From positions 434,001-498,000 of the forward strand of contig NZ_CP012676.1 in the NCBI RefSeq assembly GCF_001294575.1: DNA of 64,000 bases. The letters run 5' to 3'. Below are positions 9,226-17,933 of the stretch, piece by piece. The notes beneath the pieces are model-generated. The model was not told the DNA's origin, made no database searches, and was given only the letters and a program-made list of their open reading frames with translations. The position numbers and the translations under genes are program-made. Within the stretch, counting starts at the first letter, position 1. The number at the start of each line of letters is the position of its first letter. Origin of the DNA: Pseudomonas versuta. GTDB lineage: Bacteria > Pseudomonadota > Gammaproteobacteria > Pseudomonadales > Pseudomonadaceae.

Positions 9226-9336
9226 ATGTTTCTCGATAATGTGGTTATCGCCGGAGTATTTACCGTCGGTCTCATGGTGCTGTTTTTCGCGGGTCTGGGC
9301 ATTTTTATCTGGAAAGACTCCCAAAAGCGCAAATAG
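9226..9336 (+). CDS. ccoM: Probable cbb3-type cytochrome c oxidase subunit CcoM
   Basis: A 36-residue single-pass membrane protein starting MFLDNVVIAG and ending GIFIWKDSQKRK. It has a short N-terminal segment, one transmembrane helix (about residues 7-29) and a basic C-terminal tail, the layout of the small CcoM subunit described in the P. stutzeri cbb3 oxidase, where it helps stabilise the complex. An unusually strong ribosome site, AGGAGG, lies five bases before the ATG, so the peptide is very likely made. The Anr box at 9150-9163 fits cbb3 biology, since these oxidases serve low-oxygen respiration. It stands alone, away from ccoNOQP, with its own terminator. Identification rests on remembered sequence similarity. 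Confidence 0.78.
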   Translation: MFLDNVVIAGVFTVGLMVLFFAGLGIFIWKDSQKRK

Positions 9337-9375
9337 CGCGGGTCTTTCCGGGGTACGAGCACGCAAGGCATTTTG

Positions 9376-9400
9376 GGCGACTTCGGTCGCCTATTTTTTT
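9376..9400 (+). terminator. Rho-independent terminator after ccoM
   Basis: Stem ggcgac / gtcgcc closed by a stable TTCG tetraloop and followed by a T-rich run (tattttttt), 40 bases after the ccoM stop. It makes ccoM a self-contained transcription unit. Confidence 0.88.
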
Positions 9401-9430
9401 GTCCGTGTTTTTTGCGCATGCCACAGGCAC

Positions 9431-9467
9431 AAAAAAAGGTACGACCCGTGAGGGGCGTACCTTTTTT
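9431..9467 (-). terminator. Terminator after the Pit transporter gene, probably bidirectional
   Basis: An A-rich arm (aaaaaaggtacg) pairs with cgtacctttttt across a 12-base loop, 14 bases after the Pit stop on the minus strand. The A and T flanks let it act in both directions. Confidence 0.8.
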
Positions 9468-9480
9468 AATCGAGGCTAAA

Positions 9481-10953
9481 TCAGGCGAGAGCTTTGGAAG
9501 CCAGCCAGAACAGCCCCGCAGACAGTGCGATGGTGGCCGGTAAGGTCAGCACCCACGCCATCAGGATCGTTTTGATCGTACTGCTTTGCAGGCCGCTCTT
9601 GTTGGCGACCATGGTGCCTGCAACACCCGACGACAGGATGTGTGTCGTCGATACGGGCAGGGCGAAGATGTTGGCCAGACCAATGGCAAAGGTCGTTGTG
9701 ATCTGGGCTGCCATGCCTTGTGCATAGGTCATGCCTTGCTTGCCGATCTTCTCGCCGATGGTTTTCACCACGCGTTTCCAGCCAACCATGGTGCCCAGCC
9801 CCAGAGCCAGGGCAACCGCCAGAATCACCCAGAACGGCGCGTATTCAGTGGTGGCGGTCAGGTCTTTGCGCAGTTTTTCGAGGTCCGCTTTTTCACGGGC
9901 ATCAAGTGCTGGCAATTTGCTGACTTTCTTCGCCGTGTCGTCCAGGCAAAGCAGGTAGCGACGGATCTCGATGCGCTTTTCAGCCGGGATCGAGTGGTAG
10001 TCCGCTACACCTTTAAGCGAGCTGAGCAGTGCCGCGATGGTCGGCTCGGTTTGCTGCGGGTTGCAGCTGAACTGATCCGGCAAGTCATCTTTTACGCTTT
10101 TGCCCAGCGCCAGGAACTCGCTCAGGGAGGCGTTGTTACGCTGATAGAACTGGCTCAGGTGCAGGGTTGCATCACGAGTCCGTTCGATCTGGTAAGTGGT
10201 GCTGTTGAGGTCCAGAACGAACGCACTTGGCACGATGCCGATCAGAACCAGCATGATCAGGCCGATGCCTTTCTGGCCATCGTTGGAGCCGTGAACGAAG
10301 CTCACCGTCATGGCCGAGATCACCAGAACCAGACGGTTCCAGAACGGCGGGTGTTTTTTGTCGTCCAGTTTGCGGCGCTGCTCCGGCGTCTTGTGCATCT
10401 TGGAGTCAGGGCGCCACCACTTCAGGCCAACCAGCAACAGCCCCGCAATCACGAAGCCGGCAATAGGCGAGAATATCAGCGAGGCGCCAATATCAATGGC
10501 CTTCTGCCAGTTAACGCCGTCGCTCACCGGAATTCCGTTGATCAGGGCATTGGCCAGTCCGACACCGAGGATAGAGCCGATCAGGGTGTGGGAACTCGAC
10601 GCGGGAATCCCGAAATACCAGGTACCCAGGTTCCAGGTGATGGCAGCAGCAAGCAGCGAGAACACCATGGCCAGGCCATGTCCGGTGTTTACATTGACCA
10701 GAAGCTCTACCGGTAGCAGGTGGACGATGGCATATGCCACACCGACCCCGCCCAGCAGAACGCCGAGAAAATTGAACACACCGGAAAAGAACACCGCCAG
10801 ATGAGGCGGCATGGCTTTGGTGTAGATGACTGTTGCTACCGCATTCGCGGTGTCATGAAAGCCGTTTATGAACTCAAACGCGAGAACAAAGGCTAGGGCG
10901 AAGAAGAGGCTGATAAGAACCCAGGCGTCCAATCCGCTTAATAGATCGATCAT
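9481..10953 (-). CDS. pitA: Low-affinity inorganic phosphate transporter, Pit family
   Basis: A 490-residue inner-membrane protein of the PiT family, which imports phosphate (as metal-phosphate in E. coli) driven by protons. The two family signature repeats are present: FEFINGFHDTANAVATVIYT near residue 30 in the N half and FVHGSNDGQKGIG in the middle. Many hydrophobic helices flank a hydrophilic central loop with a Cys-containing stretch (FSCNPQQTEP). The length equals E. coli PitA (499). It is monocistronic with its own terminator; no PhoU-like gene is beside it. The frame and start (MIDLLSGLDAWVLIS) look normal. Which Pit paralogue it is cannot be told here. Confidence 0.93.
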   Translation of the reverse strand: MIDLLSGLDAWVLISLFFALAFVLAFEFINGFHDTANAVATVIYTKAMPPHLAVFFSGVFNFLGVLLGGVGVAYAIVHLLPVELLVNVNTGHGLAMVFSLLAAAITWNLGTWYFGIPASSSHTLIGSILGVGLANALINGIPVSDGVNWQKAIDIGASLIFSPIAGFVIAGLLLVGLKWWRPDSKMHKTPEQRRKLDDKKHPPFWNRLVLVISAMTVSFVHGSNDGQKGIGLIMLVLIGIVPSAFVLDLNSTTYQIERTRDATLHLSQFYQRNNASLSEFLALGKSVKDDLPDQFSCNPQQTEPTIAALLSSLKGVADYHSIPAEKRIEIRRYLLCLDDTAKKVSKLPALDAREKADLEKLRKDLTATTEYAPFWVILAVALALGLGTMVGWKRVVKTIGEKIGKQGMTYAQGMAAQITTTFAIGLANIFALPVSTTHILSSGVAGTMVANKSGLQSSTIKTILMAWVLTLPATIALSAGLFWLASKALA

Positions 10954-11313
10954 GAAGGTTTTCTGACACGGTCATAAAGGGGGCCGGATTATGCCAGAAA
11001 ACCCCGGTAATCGATGCACTAGCTGTCCGTTGGTAACATCTAAAAACGAAAAAACCTGCAGGCCGTATTCATTGTGCAGAGTCTGTATGCCTTCCCAAGC
11101 CGCTGATATCAAAGGCTATGGGTCTTCTTGCAAGCTCATGCCCGGCCTCAGAAAGGTTCCCGCCCGAAGGATGAAATTTCTTGAATCAAGCACGCCAACG
11201 AGGGCAGTTCCAGCTTTAGCGTCACAAATGACCACTTCCGTTCGCGCAAATGGCGAATCAGCAGAGGGGGGCAGTGGAGCGCTGTTAGCCGATTTCAGCG
11301 CACAGGTTCACGG
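10954..11313. other. Intergenic region with no convincing gene
   Basis: These 360 bases lie between the Pit start and a small minus-strand gene. They must contain the Pit promoter. A plus-strand frame at 10991-11317 exists, but its composition (Cys/Ser/Arg-rich, no ribosome site, antisense overlap with the neighbour) does not look like protein. I see no terminator, repeat or RNA here. Confidence 0.5.
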
Positions 11314-11508
11314 CTAGTCAGGCTTGAGTTCTTGTTCAATTTTCTGGATTTCTTGAGTGAACGCCTGATCAAGCAAGCTGGCACGTTTGCGCCAGGGTTT
11401 ACGTTCAGGCTCTGGCTGAGCCGCGTAAGTAGTCACTTCGCCGCCGTAAACATCCTTGTAACGTTGCTCCTGACGCTCAAGTTCTGCGCGCAGTTCATCT
11501 TTCGTCAC
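11314..11508 (-). CDS. Small conserved-looking protein of unknown function
   Basis: A 64-residue charged protein beginning MTKDELRAELERQEQRYKDV and ending QEIQKIEQELKPD. It consists of two predicted amphipathic helices around a Pro/Arg-rich linker (PEPERKPWRKRAS), a pattern suggesting coiled-coil or partner binding. The start is GTG at 11508, with AGG about eight bases upstream; the nearby ATG is out of frame. No signal peptide or membrane segment. It stands alone. I know no function for it. Confidence 0.65.
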   Translation of the reverse strand: MTKDELRAELERQEQRYKDVYGGEVTTYAAQPEPERKPWRKRASLLDQAFTQEIQKIEQELKPD

Positions 11509-12182
11509 AGTATTACCTAATTAGTAGAGATTAAGTCTGGTGAACCATCGTGCATGAGAGGGCGATTAATTTAACGTATGAGTTCGCCTTGTGGTAATGC
11601 CTTGTAAGCAAGGCTCAGGCTAAACAAGCCGCTCTTTGCACGCCGCCACGTCATCAACTAAAAATGTACGTCGCACGGTTAAGTGTTCACCCCCTGATGA
11701 GGACAACACGCGGTGTACTTAAATGTTAGCCCGCAGGTACTTATTAAATTCAACCTGAAGGTTGGATCCAATACTCAAAGACGCTTGATCCTGTGCACTC
11801 AATTACTTACGGATCACATTGGTCCAAGTAAGGTCACTACTATCGCCCAATAACTTCTGGCACGTCAACTTCCAGATGACCGGCGTGTTACAGCGACTAA
11901 AGGATTAATTAGACGAGTTGCTGGCCTTGTCTATTAGTGTGGAGAACCGCGCAGTTGTCACATCAAGTTATTAAATTCCGGGGGCGGGTTAAATCAGCAG
12001 GCTTTTAAAGCAGACAATTTCTATCAGTGTCGAGCGGTTAGCCCGCCGATCCTGGAAGGGGCGGTCTTTGAATGGGCGGCGAGCGGTTCGTGTGGATTAA
12101 CTACGCTGATTGGGGATTATCATTTGTATGTAAATGAGCAGTTGCTTGCGACGCGGTCATGCCAGAGGCGTGGCGGAGCGAT
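11509..12182. other. Long gene-free stretch before pcaR
   Basis: About 670 bases with no credible frame on either strand. The DNA looks more AT-rich than its neighbours, with several TTAA and ATTAAT tracts and a small inverted repeat (caacct-ga-aggttg, 11751-11764). I see no tRNA, terminator or insertion-sequence end. It may be decayed sequence left by an old deletion or insertion next to the pca operon, or a leader carrying an unrecognised RNA. Confidence 0.45.
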
Positions 12183-12215
12183 TGCGATTATCGGCCGACA
12201 GTTCGATAATCGCCC
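12183..12215 (+). promoter_or_regulatory. PcaR-type operator pair in the pcaR promoter
   Basis: GTTCGATAATCGCCC (12201-12215) matches 14 of 15 bases of the PcaR site I recall from P. putida (GTTCGATAATCGCAC). TTGCGATTATCGGCC (12183-12197) matches the reverse complement at 12 of 15. The two face each other three bases apart, about 80 bases before the pcaR start, so they are well placed for autoregulation of pcaR. Confidence 0.65.
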
Positions 12216-12294
12216 CTTGCGCGTGCGCCAGGCGTGTTCAACAGCCCGGGCCGGCCGTTTAATAACAATAAATAGTTGAAACAGGGGATAGAGG

Positions 12295-13137
12295 ATGAAT
12301 GATCTATTGCGCAATGCCGCTAGCTGTATCGCGCCGCCGATCGTGGCGTCGCCCGCCAAGCGCATTCAGGCGTTTACCGGTGATCCCGACTTTATGGCGT
12401 CATTGGCCCGGGGGCTGGCGGTGGTCCAGGCGTTTCAGGAGCGCAAGCGGCACCTGACCATTGCACAGATCAGCCATCGCACCGAGATTCCGCGAGCCGC
12501 AGTACGCCGTTGCTTATACACGCTTATCAAGCTTGGCTATGCCACCACTGACGGCCGCACTTATTCGTTGTTGCCTAAAGTACTGACACTCGGTCATGCC
12601 TACCTCTCATCGACCCCGCTGGCGGTATCGGCCCAGCCATATCTGGACCGTATGAGCGAGCAGTTGCATGAGGCGTGCAACATGGCGACCCTGGAGGGCG
12701 ACGACATCCTGTACATCGCCCGTTCGGCAACCACTCAGCGTTTGATCTCGGTTGATCTTTCCGTGGGCGGACGTTTGCCGGCGTACTGCACTTCCATGGG
12801 CCGCATCCTGCTGGCGGCACTGGATGATGTGACGCTGCACGAATACCTGGCCCATGGTGAGTTTCAGGCCAAGACCAGCCGCACCGTGCATACGCCCGAA
12901 GCATTGCTTGAGTGTTTGCAGAAGGTGCGCGAACAAGGCTGGTGCGTGGTTGATCAAGAACTGGAGCAAGGCCTGCGTTCAATAGCCGTGCCGGTCTATG
13001 ACGCTTCCGGGCAGGTACTGGCAGCCTTAAACGTCAGCACCCATGCCGCAAGAGTGACACGCACCGAGCTGGAGCAGCGTTTTCTGCCGATTATGCTCAG
13101 CTCTAGCCGCGAATTGAGTGCCCAATTATTCAGCTGA
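12295..13137 (+). CDS. pcaR: IclR-family regulator of the protocatechuate pathway, PcaR
   Basis: A 280-residue IclR-type regulator that responds to beta-ketoadipate and activates the pca genes. A short N-terminal leader precedes the family-typical SPAKRIQAFTGDPDFM. The winged helix-turn-helix follows (about 36-95, with LTIAQISHRTEIPRAAVRRC) and then the effector-binding domain (LEGDDILYIARSATTQRLIS, LPAYCTSMGRILLA). The length agrees with P. putida PcaR (about 290). It is first in the pca cluster and is preceded by two PcaR-like operators, which suggests autoregulation. Frame and composition are normal, and start MNDLLRNAAS has AGGGG a short distance upstream. Confidence 0.95.
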   Translation: MNDLLRNAASCIAPPIVASPAKRIQAFTGDPDFMASLARGLAVVQAFQERKRHLTIAQISHRTEIPRAAVRRCLYTLIKLGYATTDGRTYSLLPKVLTLGHAYLSSTPLAVSAQPYLDRMSEQLHEACNMATLEGDDILYIARSATTQRLISVDLSVGGRLPAYCTSMGRILLAALDDVTLHEYLAHGEFQAKTSRTVHTPEALLECLQKVREQGWCVVDQELEQGLRSIAVPVYDASGQVLAALNVSTHAARVTRTELEQRFLPIMLSSSRELSAQLFS

Positions 13138-13159
13138 TGCAGGCGCGGTAGCACTAAGT

Positions 13160-13192
13160 GTTCGATAAACGCCCAGTTAAGCGTTTATCGAA
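13160..13192 (+). promoter_or_regulatory. Inverted PcaR-like operator before pcaK
   Basis: Two arms, TTCGATAAACGC (13161-13172) and GCGTTTATCGAA (13181-13192), form a 12-base inverted repeat with an 8-base gap just after pcaR. Each arm resembles the PcaR site, with A in place of T at one core position. No T run follows, so I read it as an operator rather than a terminator. The rest of the 304-base pcaR-pcaK gap shows no gene. Confidence 0.5.
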
Positions 13193-13441
13193 TTGCGTGT
13201 CAGCTGTGGCCTGATTACTGTCCCGTGAGCGTCCTGGCGTCTGCTCGCAAGCTCATGCAGGACCCTGCCCAATATAATAATGAAGAGGCTCAACGCTATG
13301 CATATCACTGCCTGTGTGCCCTGGAAGCGGCCAGCCCCAGTCTGCGCAAGACCTGTTTGAGATTCCTTTTTACGTTTTTTTTGTGAGCCACCGGTCCTTG
13401 GCCGGCTTTCGTTCGCCTGCGTTTTACCCGGAATAAAAATA

Positions 13442-14788
13442 ATGAATTCGCCGCAGTCTGCTGTAGGAAACTGCCTTGATGTGCAGTCCTTTATCAATGC
13501 CCAGCCGCTCTCCCGATACCAATGGCGGGTAGTCATCCTGTGTTTTCTGATCGTCTTCCTCGATGGCCTGGACACGGCAGCCATGGGCTTTATTGCCCCG
13601 GCCTTGTCCCAGGACTGGGGGATCGACCGCGCCAGTCTGGGCCCGGTCATGAGTGCCGCGCTGATAGGTATGGTGTTCGGAGCCCTGGGTTCAGGGCCAT
13701 TAGCTGACCGTTTCGGGCGCAAAGTGGTGCTGGTGTCCGCGGTGCTGGTTTTTGGCGGGTTCAGCCTGGCCTCGGCCTGGAGCACGAGCGTCGATCAACT
13801 GTTGGTCTTGCGCTTTTTAACCGGTCTGGGTTTGGGCGCCGGGATGCCGAACGCCACGACCTTGCTGTCCGAGTACACCCCGGAACGCCACAAGTCGTTG
13901 CTGGTGACCAGTATGTTCTGCGGTTTCAACCTGGGCATGGCCGGTGGCGGCTTTATCTCCGCCAAATTGATCCCGATGTATGGATGGCACAGCCTGCTGT
14001 TGATTGGCGGGGTCTTGCCCCTGCTGCTGACACTGATCCTGGTGGTGTGGCTACCGGAATCTGCGCGCTTTCTGGTGGTTCGCAATCGAAGTGTCGAGCT
14101 GATCCGTAAAACCCTGGCACCCATTGCGCCGGGGCTGGTCGCCCGGGCCTCCAGCTTCAGCGTCCCCGAGCAGAAGACCGTCAAGGCGCGCAACGTGTTC
14201 GCCGTCATTTTTTCCGGGACTTACAGCACCGGCACCCTGTTGCTGTGGCTCACCTATTTTATGGGGCTGGTGATCGTTTATCTGCTGACCAGCTGGTTGC
14301 CAACCCTGATGCGAGACAGCGGGGCCAGCATGGAGCAAGCCGCTTTTATTGGCGCATTGTTCCAGTTCGGCGGGGTGTTGAGTGCTGTAGGTGTGGGCTG
14401 GGCGATGGACCGATTCAATCCGCACAAGGTGATCGGTACTTTTTACCTGCTGGCCGGGGTGTTTGCCTACGCCGTAGGGCAGAGCCTGGGCAACATCACG
14501 ATTCTTGCCACCCTGGTATTGGTAGCCGGCATGTGCGTAAACGGTGCGCAATCGGCGATGCCATCGCTGGCGGCCCGCTTCTACCCGACTCAAGGCCGGG
14601 CTACGGGGGTTTCGTGGATGCTGGGCATCGGTCGTTTCGGCGCCATTCTGGGGGCCTGGATGGGCGCAACCCTGCTGGGGTTGGGCTGGAACTTTGAACA
14701 AGTACTGACGGCGCTGGTGATTCCGGCAGCACTGGCAACCGCCGCCGTGCTGATCAAAGGCATGGTCAGTCATGCCGACGCGACCTGA
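13442..14788 (+). CDS. pcaK: 4-hydroxybenzoate/protocatechuate MFS transporter PcaK
   Basis: A 448-residue inner-membrane protein of the aromatic acid:H+ symporter branch of the major facilitator family. It takes up 4-hydroxybenzoate and protocatechuate and contributes to chemotaxis to them in P. putida. Twelve helices are visible. The charged loop between helices 2 and 3 carries the MFS signature GPLADRFGRK, and helix 1 has the family motif FLDGLDTAAMGF with its two Asp residues. The length equals P. putida PcaK (448). It sits between pcaR and the broken pcaIJ, with PcaR-like operators on both sides. Confidence 0.95.
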   Translation: MNSPQSAVGNCLDVQSFINAQPLSRYQWRVVILCFLIVFLDGLDTAAMGFIAPALSQDWGIDRASLGPVMSAALIGMVFGALGSGPLADRFGRKVVLVSAVLVFGGFSLASAWSTSVDQLLVLRFLTGLGLGAGMPNATTLLSEYTPERHKSLLVTSMFCGFNLGMAGGGFISAKLIPMYGWHSLLLIGGVLPLLLTLILVVWLPESARFLVVRNRSVELIRKTLAPIAPGLVARASSFSVPEQKTVKARNVFAVIFSGTYSTGTLLLWLTYFMGLVIVYLLTSWLPTLMRDSGASMEQAAFIGALFQFGGVLSAVGVGWAMDRFNPHKVIGTFYLLAGVFAYAVGQSLGNITILATLVLVAGMCVNGAQSAMPSLAARFYPTQGRATGVSWMLGIGRFGAILGAWMGATLLGLGWNFEQVLTALVIPAALATAAVLIKGMVSHADAT

Positions 14789-14821
14789 TCTCCAACGGAT
14801 TAGCCAGCAAGCTAACTATGT

Positions 14822-14853
14822 GTTCGATTAACGAACACATAGTCGATTATCGG
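14822..14853 (+). promoter_or_regulatory. PcaR-like operator pair before the pcaIJ remnant and pcaF
   Basis: GTTCGATTAACGAAC (14822-14836) lies inside a larger palindrome, ATGTGTTCG-attaa-CGAACACAT (14818-14840). Six bases on, CGATTATCG (14845-14853) repeats the exact PcaR core in reverse. The pair is about 105 bases before the start codon of the pcaIJ remnant, where the promoter for pcaIJ and pcaF would be expected, as in P. putida pcaIJ. Confidence 0.6.
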
Positions 14854-14956
14854 ATTGTTTGGCCGGACCTGGCGGCTTAATCTGCGGGCATCCGGTGTCG
14901 TTCCAGTGCGCCTGTTCTTTATTCAAGTGGCCAACAAAAAAAGGGAGCTACCCCTC

Positions 14957-15272
14957 ATGGCAGACATCATTGGCCAGGGCAAGAAAGACCTGGCCAATGC
15001 CTATGTGGCTGGGGCTTGCGGGTGCCGGGCCGGTGGGCATCATTACCGACCTGTGCATCATGGAACCCGAAGCGCAGACCCACGAATTTGTGGTCACGGC
15101 CTTGCACCCGGGTATTACCCGTGAACAAGTGATTGCCCCCACCGGCTGGGCGATTCGCTTTGCCGATAACGTAGTACTTACACCTGCACCGACCGAGGTT
15201 GAACTTGGTGTGTTGCGTGATCTGGAAGCCCGTATAGCACGGGCCCATGGCCAAGTTTCGGGAGAAGCCTGA
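14957..15272 (+). pseudogene. Remnant of 3-oxoadipate CoA-transferase genes (pcaI/pcaJ fusion scar)
   Basis: A well-placed start (AGGGAG nine bases before ATG 14957) reads only MADIIGQGKKDLANAYV before shifting out of frame with what follows. From about 15009, in another frame, the DNA encodes LGLAGAGPVGIITDLC and on to the TGA at 15272. This is the C-terminal third (about 88 residues) of the PcaJ/CatJ-type beta subunit, as in the P. aeruginosa and P. knackmussii enzymes. The alpha subunit and most of beta, with the catalytic Glu, are missing. An internal deletion of about 1.2 kb seems to have joined the start of the operon gene to the tail of pcaJ; the short repeat TGGCCA (14971 and 14991) lies near the junction. 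The remnant stop overlaps the pcaF ATG (TGATG), so coupling to pcaF may be affected. Confidence 0.82.
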
Positions 15273-16474
15273 TGCGTGAAGTTTTTATCTGCGATGCCAT
15301 TCGTACCCCTATCGGCCGTTTTGGTGGAGGCCTGGCAACCGTTCGTGCCGATGACCTGGCGGCAGCCCCGATACGGGCACTGATCGAACGTAACCCCGGG
15401 GTGAACTGGAATGAAGTTGACGAGGTGTTTTTCGGTTGCGCCAACCAGGCCGGCGAAGACAACCGCAACGTGGCACGAATGGCCGCTCTGCTGGCCGGGC
15501 TGCCGGAAACCATTCCGGGCGTGACCCTCAACCGGCTATGTGCCTCGGGCATGGATGCCATCGGTACGGCTTTCCGGGCAATTGCCAGTGGCGAGATGGA
15601 GCTGGCGATCGCTGGCGGTGTCGAGTCGATGTCCCGTGCGCCATTTGTAATGGGCAAGGCCGACGCTGCCTTCTCGCGCAATATGAAACTCGAAGACACC
15701 ACCATCGGCTGGCGCTTTATCAACCCGCTGATGAAAGCTCAGCACGGTGTCGACGCGATGCCGCAAACCGCTGATAACGTCGCTGATGACTACCACATCT
15801 CGCGTGCCGATCAGGACGCTTTCGCCCTGCGTAGCCAGCAACGCACAGCTGCAGCCCAGGCTGCCGGCTACTTTGCTGAGGAGATCGTGCCGGTGCGTAT
15901 TGCGCATAAAAAGGGTGAAACCATCGTTGAGCACGATGAGCATCCACGCGCCGATACCACCCTTGAAACCTTGAGCAAGCTCAAGCCGGTCAATGGTCCG
16001 GACAAAACCGTGACTGCCGGTAATGCTTCAGGGGTGAACGATGGCGCCGCGGCACTGATTCTGGCCTCGGCTGATGCCGTCAAACGTCACGGGCTGACCG
16101 CCCGTGCCCGGGTGTTGGGCATGGCCAGCGCCGCAGTGGCACCGCGGGTGATGGGTATCGGTCCGGTGCCTGCAGTGCGCAAGCTGGTGGAACGTCTGGG
16201 CCTGGCCGTTAGCGATTTTGACGTGATTGAGCTCAATGAAGCCTTCGCCAGCCAGGGCCTGGCGGTACTGCGCGAGTTAGGGCTGGCGGACGATGCGCCC
16301 CAGGTCAATCCCAATGGCGGAGCGATTGCCTTGGGCCATCCGTTGGGTATGAGCGGTGCGCGGATTGTGCTGACCGCTTTGCATCAGCTGGAAAAAACCG
16401 GTGGCAAAAAAGGCCTCGCCACCATGTGTGTAGGGGTCGGACAAGGCCTCGCACTGGCCATCGAGCGGGTTTGA
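15272..16474 (+). CDS. pcaF: 3-oxoadipyl-CoA thiolase PcaF
   Basis: Cleaves 3-oxoadipyl-CoA with CoA to succinyl-CoA and acetyl-CoA, the last step of the beta-ketoadipate pathway. The 400-residue product is a complete thiolase: acyl-accepting Cys90 in [10 protein letters not shown], His356 in [14 protein letters not shown] and Cys386 in TMCVGVGQG. Opening [20 protein letters not shown] is typical of PcaF. It overlaps the pcaJ remnant stop by one base (TGATG), the usual coupled arrangement. The thiolase is intact although the CoA-transferase that makes its substrate appears lost, so it either keeps a role in another route or is fed by another transferase. Confidence 0.95.
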   Translation: MREVFICDAIRTPIGRFGGGLATVRADDLAAAPIRALIERNPGVNWNEVDEVFFGCANQAGEDNRNVARMAALLAGLPETIPGVTLNRLCASGMDAIGTAFRAIASGEMELAIAGGVESMSRAPFVMGKADAAFSRNMKLEDTTIGWRFINPLMKAQHGVDAMPQTADNVADDYHISRADQDAFALRSQQRTAAAQAAGYFAEEIVPVRIAHKKGETIVEHDEHPRADTTLETLSKLKPVNGPDKTVTAGNASGVNDGAAALILASADAVKRHGLTARARVLGMASAAVAPRVMGIGPVPAVRKLVERLGLAVSDFDVIELNEAFASQGLAVLRELGLADDAPQVNPNGGAIALGHPLGMSGARIVLTALHQLEKTGGKKGLATMCVGVGQGLALAIERV

Positions 16475-16494
16475 TAATTAGGCATAAAGCCATG

Positions 16495-16523
16495 AGCCGC
16501 ACGACTGCCTTAGTCGTTCGGCT
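16495..16523 (+). other. Hairpin between pcaF and pcaT
   Basis: AGCCG-ACGACT pairs with AGTCGT-CGGCT around a five-base loop with one C/T mismatch in the stem. Only a weak T-poor sequence (tattgtgg) follows, so it is more likely an mRNA-stability element or partial attenuator than a full terminator. Confidence 0.4.
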
Positions 16524-16593
16524 TATTGTGGTTGCGGCGCTAGGTGTTGCAAGGTATGTCTAACTGCAACTAAACCTGATGAGTATATAAAAC

Positions 16594-17886
16594 ATGACAA
16601 CAGAAACTCACTACACGGGAGAAGAGCGTAGAAAAAGGATTTTTGCGATTGTCGGTGCCTCTTCCGGCAACCTGGTCGAATGGTTCGACTTCTACGTGTA
16701 CGCTTTTTGTGCAATCTACTTTGCCCCGGCTTTTTTCCCTTCCGATGACCCGACCGTGCAGCTGCTCAACACTGCCGGCGTGTTTGCGGCAGGCTTTTTG
16801 ATGCGTCCTATCGGTGGCTGGCTGTTTGGCCGGGTCGCCGATAAACACGGGCGCAAGAACTCGATGATGATCGCGGTACTGATGATGTGTGCCGGCTCGT
16901 TGGTTATTACTTTCATGCCGACCTACGACTCGATCGGGGCTTGGGCTCCGGCCTTGTTGCTGGTGGCCCGACTGTTTCAGGGCTTGTCGGTAGGCGGGGA
17001 GTACGGCACTACGGCCACTTACATGAGTGAAGTGGCGCCCAAAGGCGAGCGCGGTTTCTTCGCGTCTTTCCAGTACGTGACCCTGATCGGCGGGCAACTG
17101 CTGGCAGTGTTGGTGGTCGTCGTACTGCAGCAACTTTTATCAGAGGATGAACTGCGGGCCTGGGGCTGGCGCATTCCTTTCTTCATTGGTGCCGTGGCGG
17201 CGCTGATTTCGTTATTGCTGCGTCGTACCCTTAAAGAAACCACGAGCGAGGAGTCGCGCAAGAACAAGGATGCCGGCAGCGTTGGCGCTTTGTTCCGTGA
17301 TCATAAAGCAGCGTTTATTACCGTGTTGGGCTACACCGCCGGTGGTTCGCTGATTTTCTACACCTTCACCACTTACATGCAGAAATTTCTGGTGAACACC
17401 GCCGGTATGCAAGTCAAAACTGCCAGTTACATCATGACCGGCGCACTTTTCCTATATATGTGCATGCAACCGCTGTTTGGCATGTTGGCTGACAAAATCG
17501 GCCGCCGTAACTCGATGTTGTGGTTTGGTGCTCTGGGTACGCTGTGCACGGTGCCGATCTTGCTGACGCTGAAAACCATTACCAGTCCATTTTTGGCCTT
17601 TGTGCTGATTACCCTGGCACTGGCCATTGTCAGTTTCTATACCTCGATCAGCGGGTTGGTGAAAGCCGAAATGTTTCCGCCGCACATCAGGGCGCTGGGA
17701 GTCGGTATGGCCTATGCCGTGGCCAACGCCATTTTTGGTGGTACGGCCGAGGTGGTGGCATTCGCGCTGAAGGCCAAAGGCATGGAAAACACCTTCTACT
17801 GGTACGTGACAGTGATGATGGTCATCGCATTCCTGTTCAGCTTCCGCCTGCCCAAACAGCCCAAGTACCTGCACCACGATTTGTGA
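16594..17886 (+). CDS. pcaT: MFS dicarboxylate (beta-ketoadipate) transporter PcaT
   Basis: A 430-residue inner-membrane transporter of the metabolite:H+ symporter branch of the major facilitator family. The opening [21 protein letters not shown] is the hallmark of this branch, and [13 protein letters not shown] is the MFS loop 2-3 signature. In P. putida the gene at this position is needed for beta-ketoadipate uptake, which sets the specific name. Around twelve helices are visible and the length is normal. It sits between pcaF and pcaB, as in other pseudomonads. If the cell cannot activate beta-ketoadipate because pcaIJ is broken, uptake by PcaT would be useful only with a substitute CoA-transferase. 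Confidence 0.92.
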   Translation: MTTETHYTGEERRKRIFAIVGASSGNLVEWFDFYVYAFCAIYFAPAFFPSDDPTVQLLNTAGVFAAGFLMRPIGGWLFGRVADKHGRKNSMMIAVLMMCAGSLVITFMPTYDSIGAWAPALLLVARLFQGLSVGGEYGTTATYMSEVAPKGERGFFASFQYVTLIGGQLLAVLVVVVLQQLLSEDELRAWGWRIPFFIGAVAALISLLLRRTLKETTSEESRKNKDAGSVGALFRDHKAAFITVLGYTAGGSLIFYTFTTYMQKFLVNTAGMQVKTASYIMTGALFLYMCMQPLFGMLADKIGRRNSMLWFGALGTLCTVPILLTLKTITSPFLAFVLITLALAIVSFYTSISGLVKAEMFPPHIRALGVGMAYAVANAIFGGTAEVVAFALKAKGMENTFYWYVTVMMVIAFLFSFRLPKQPKYLHHDL

Positions 17887-17933
17887 TGTGCCGCGCGCGC
17901 CCATAACCGGCGCGCGCCTTCAAAGGAAGGCTT

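Noticed and set aside
10991..11317. A 108-codon plus-strand frame between the Pit gene and the small minus-strand gene
   Set aside because: Composition is not protein-like, there is no ribosome site, and it overlaps the small gene antisense.
13160..13192. Reading the inverted repeat after pcaR as a Rho-independent terminator
   Set aside because: No T run follows on either strand, and the arms resemble PcaR sites.
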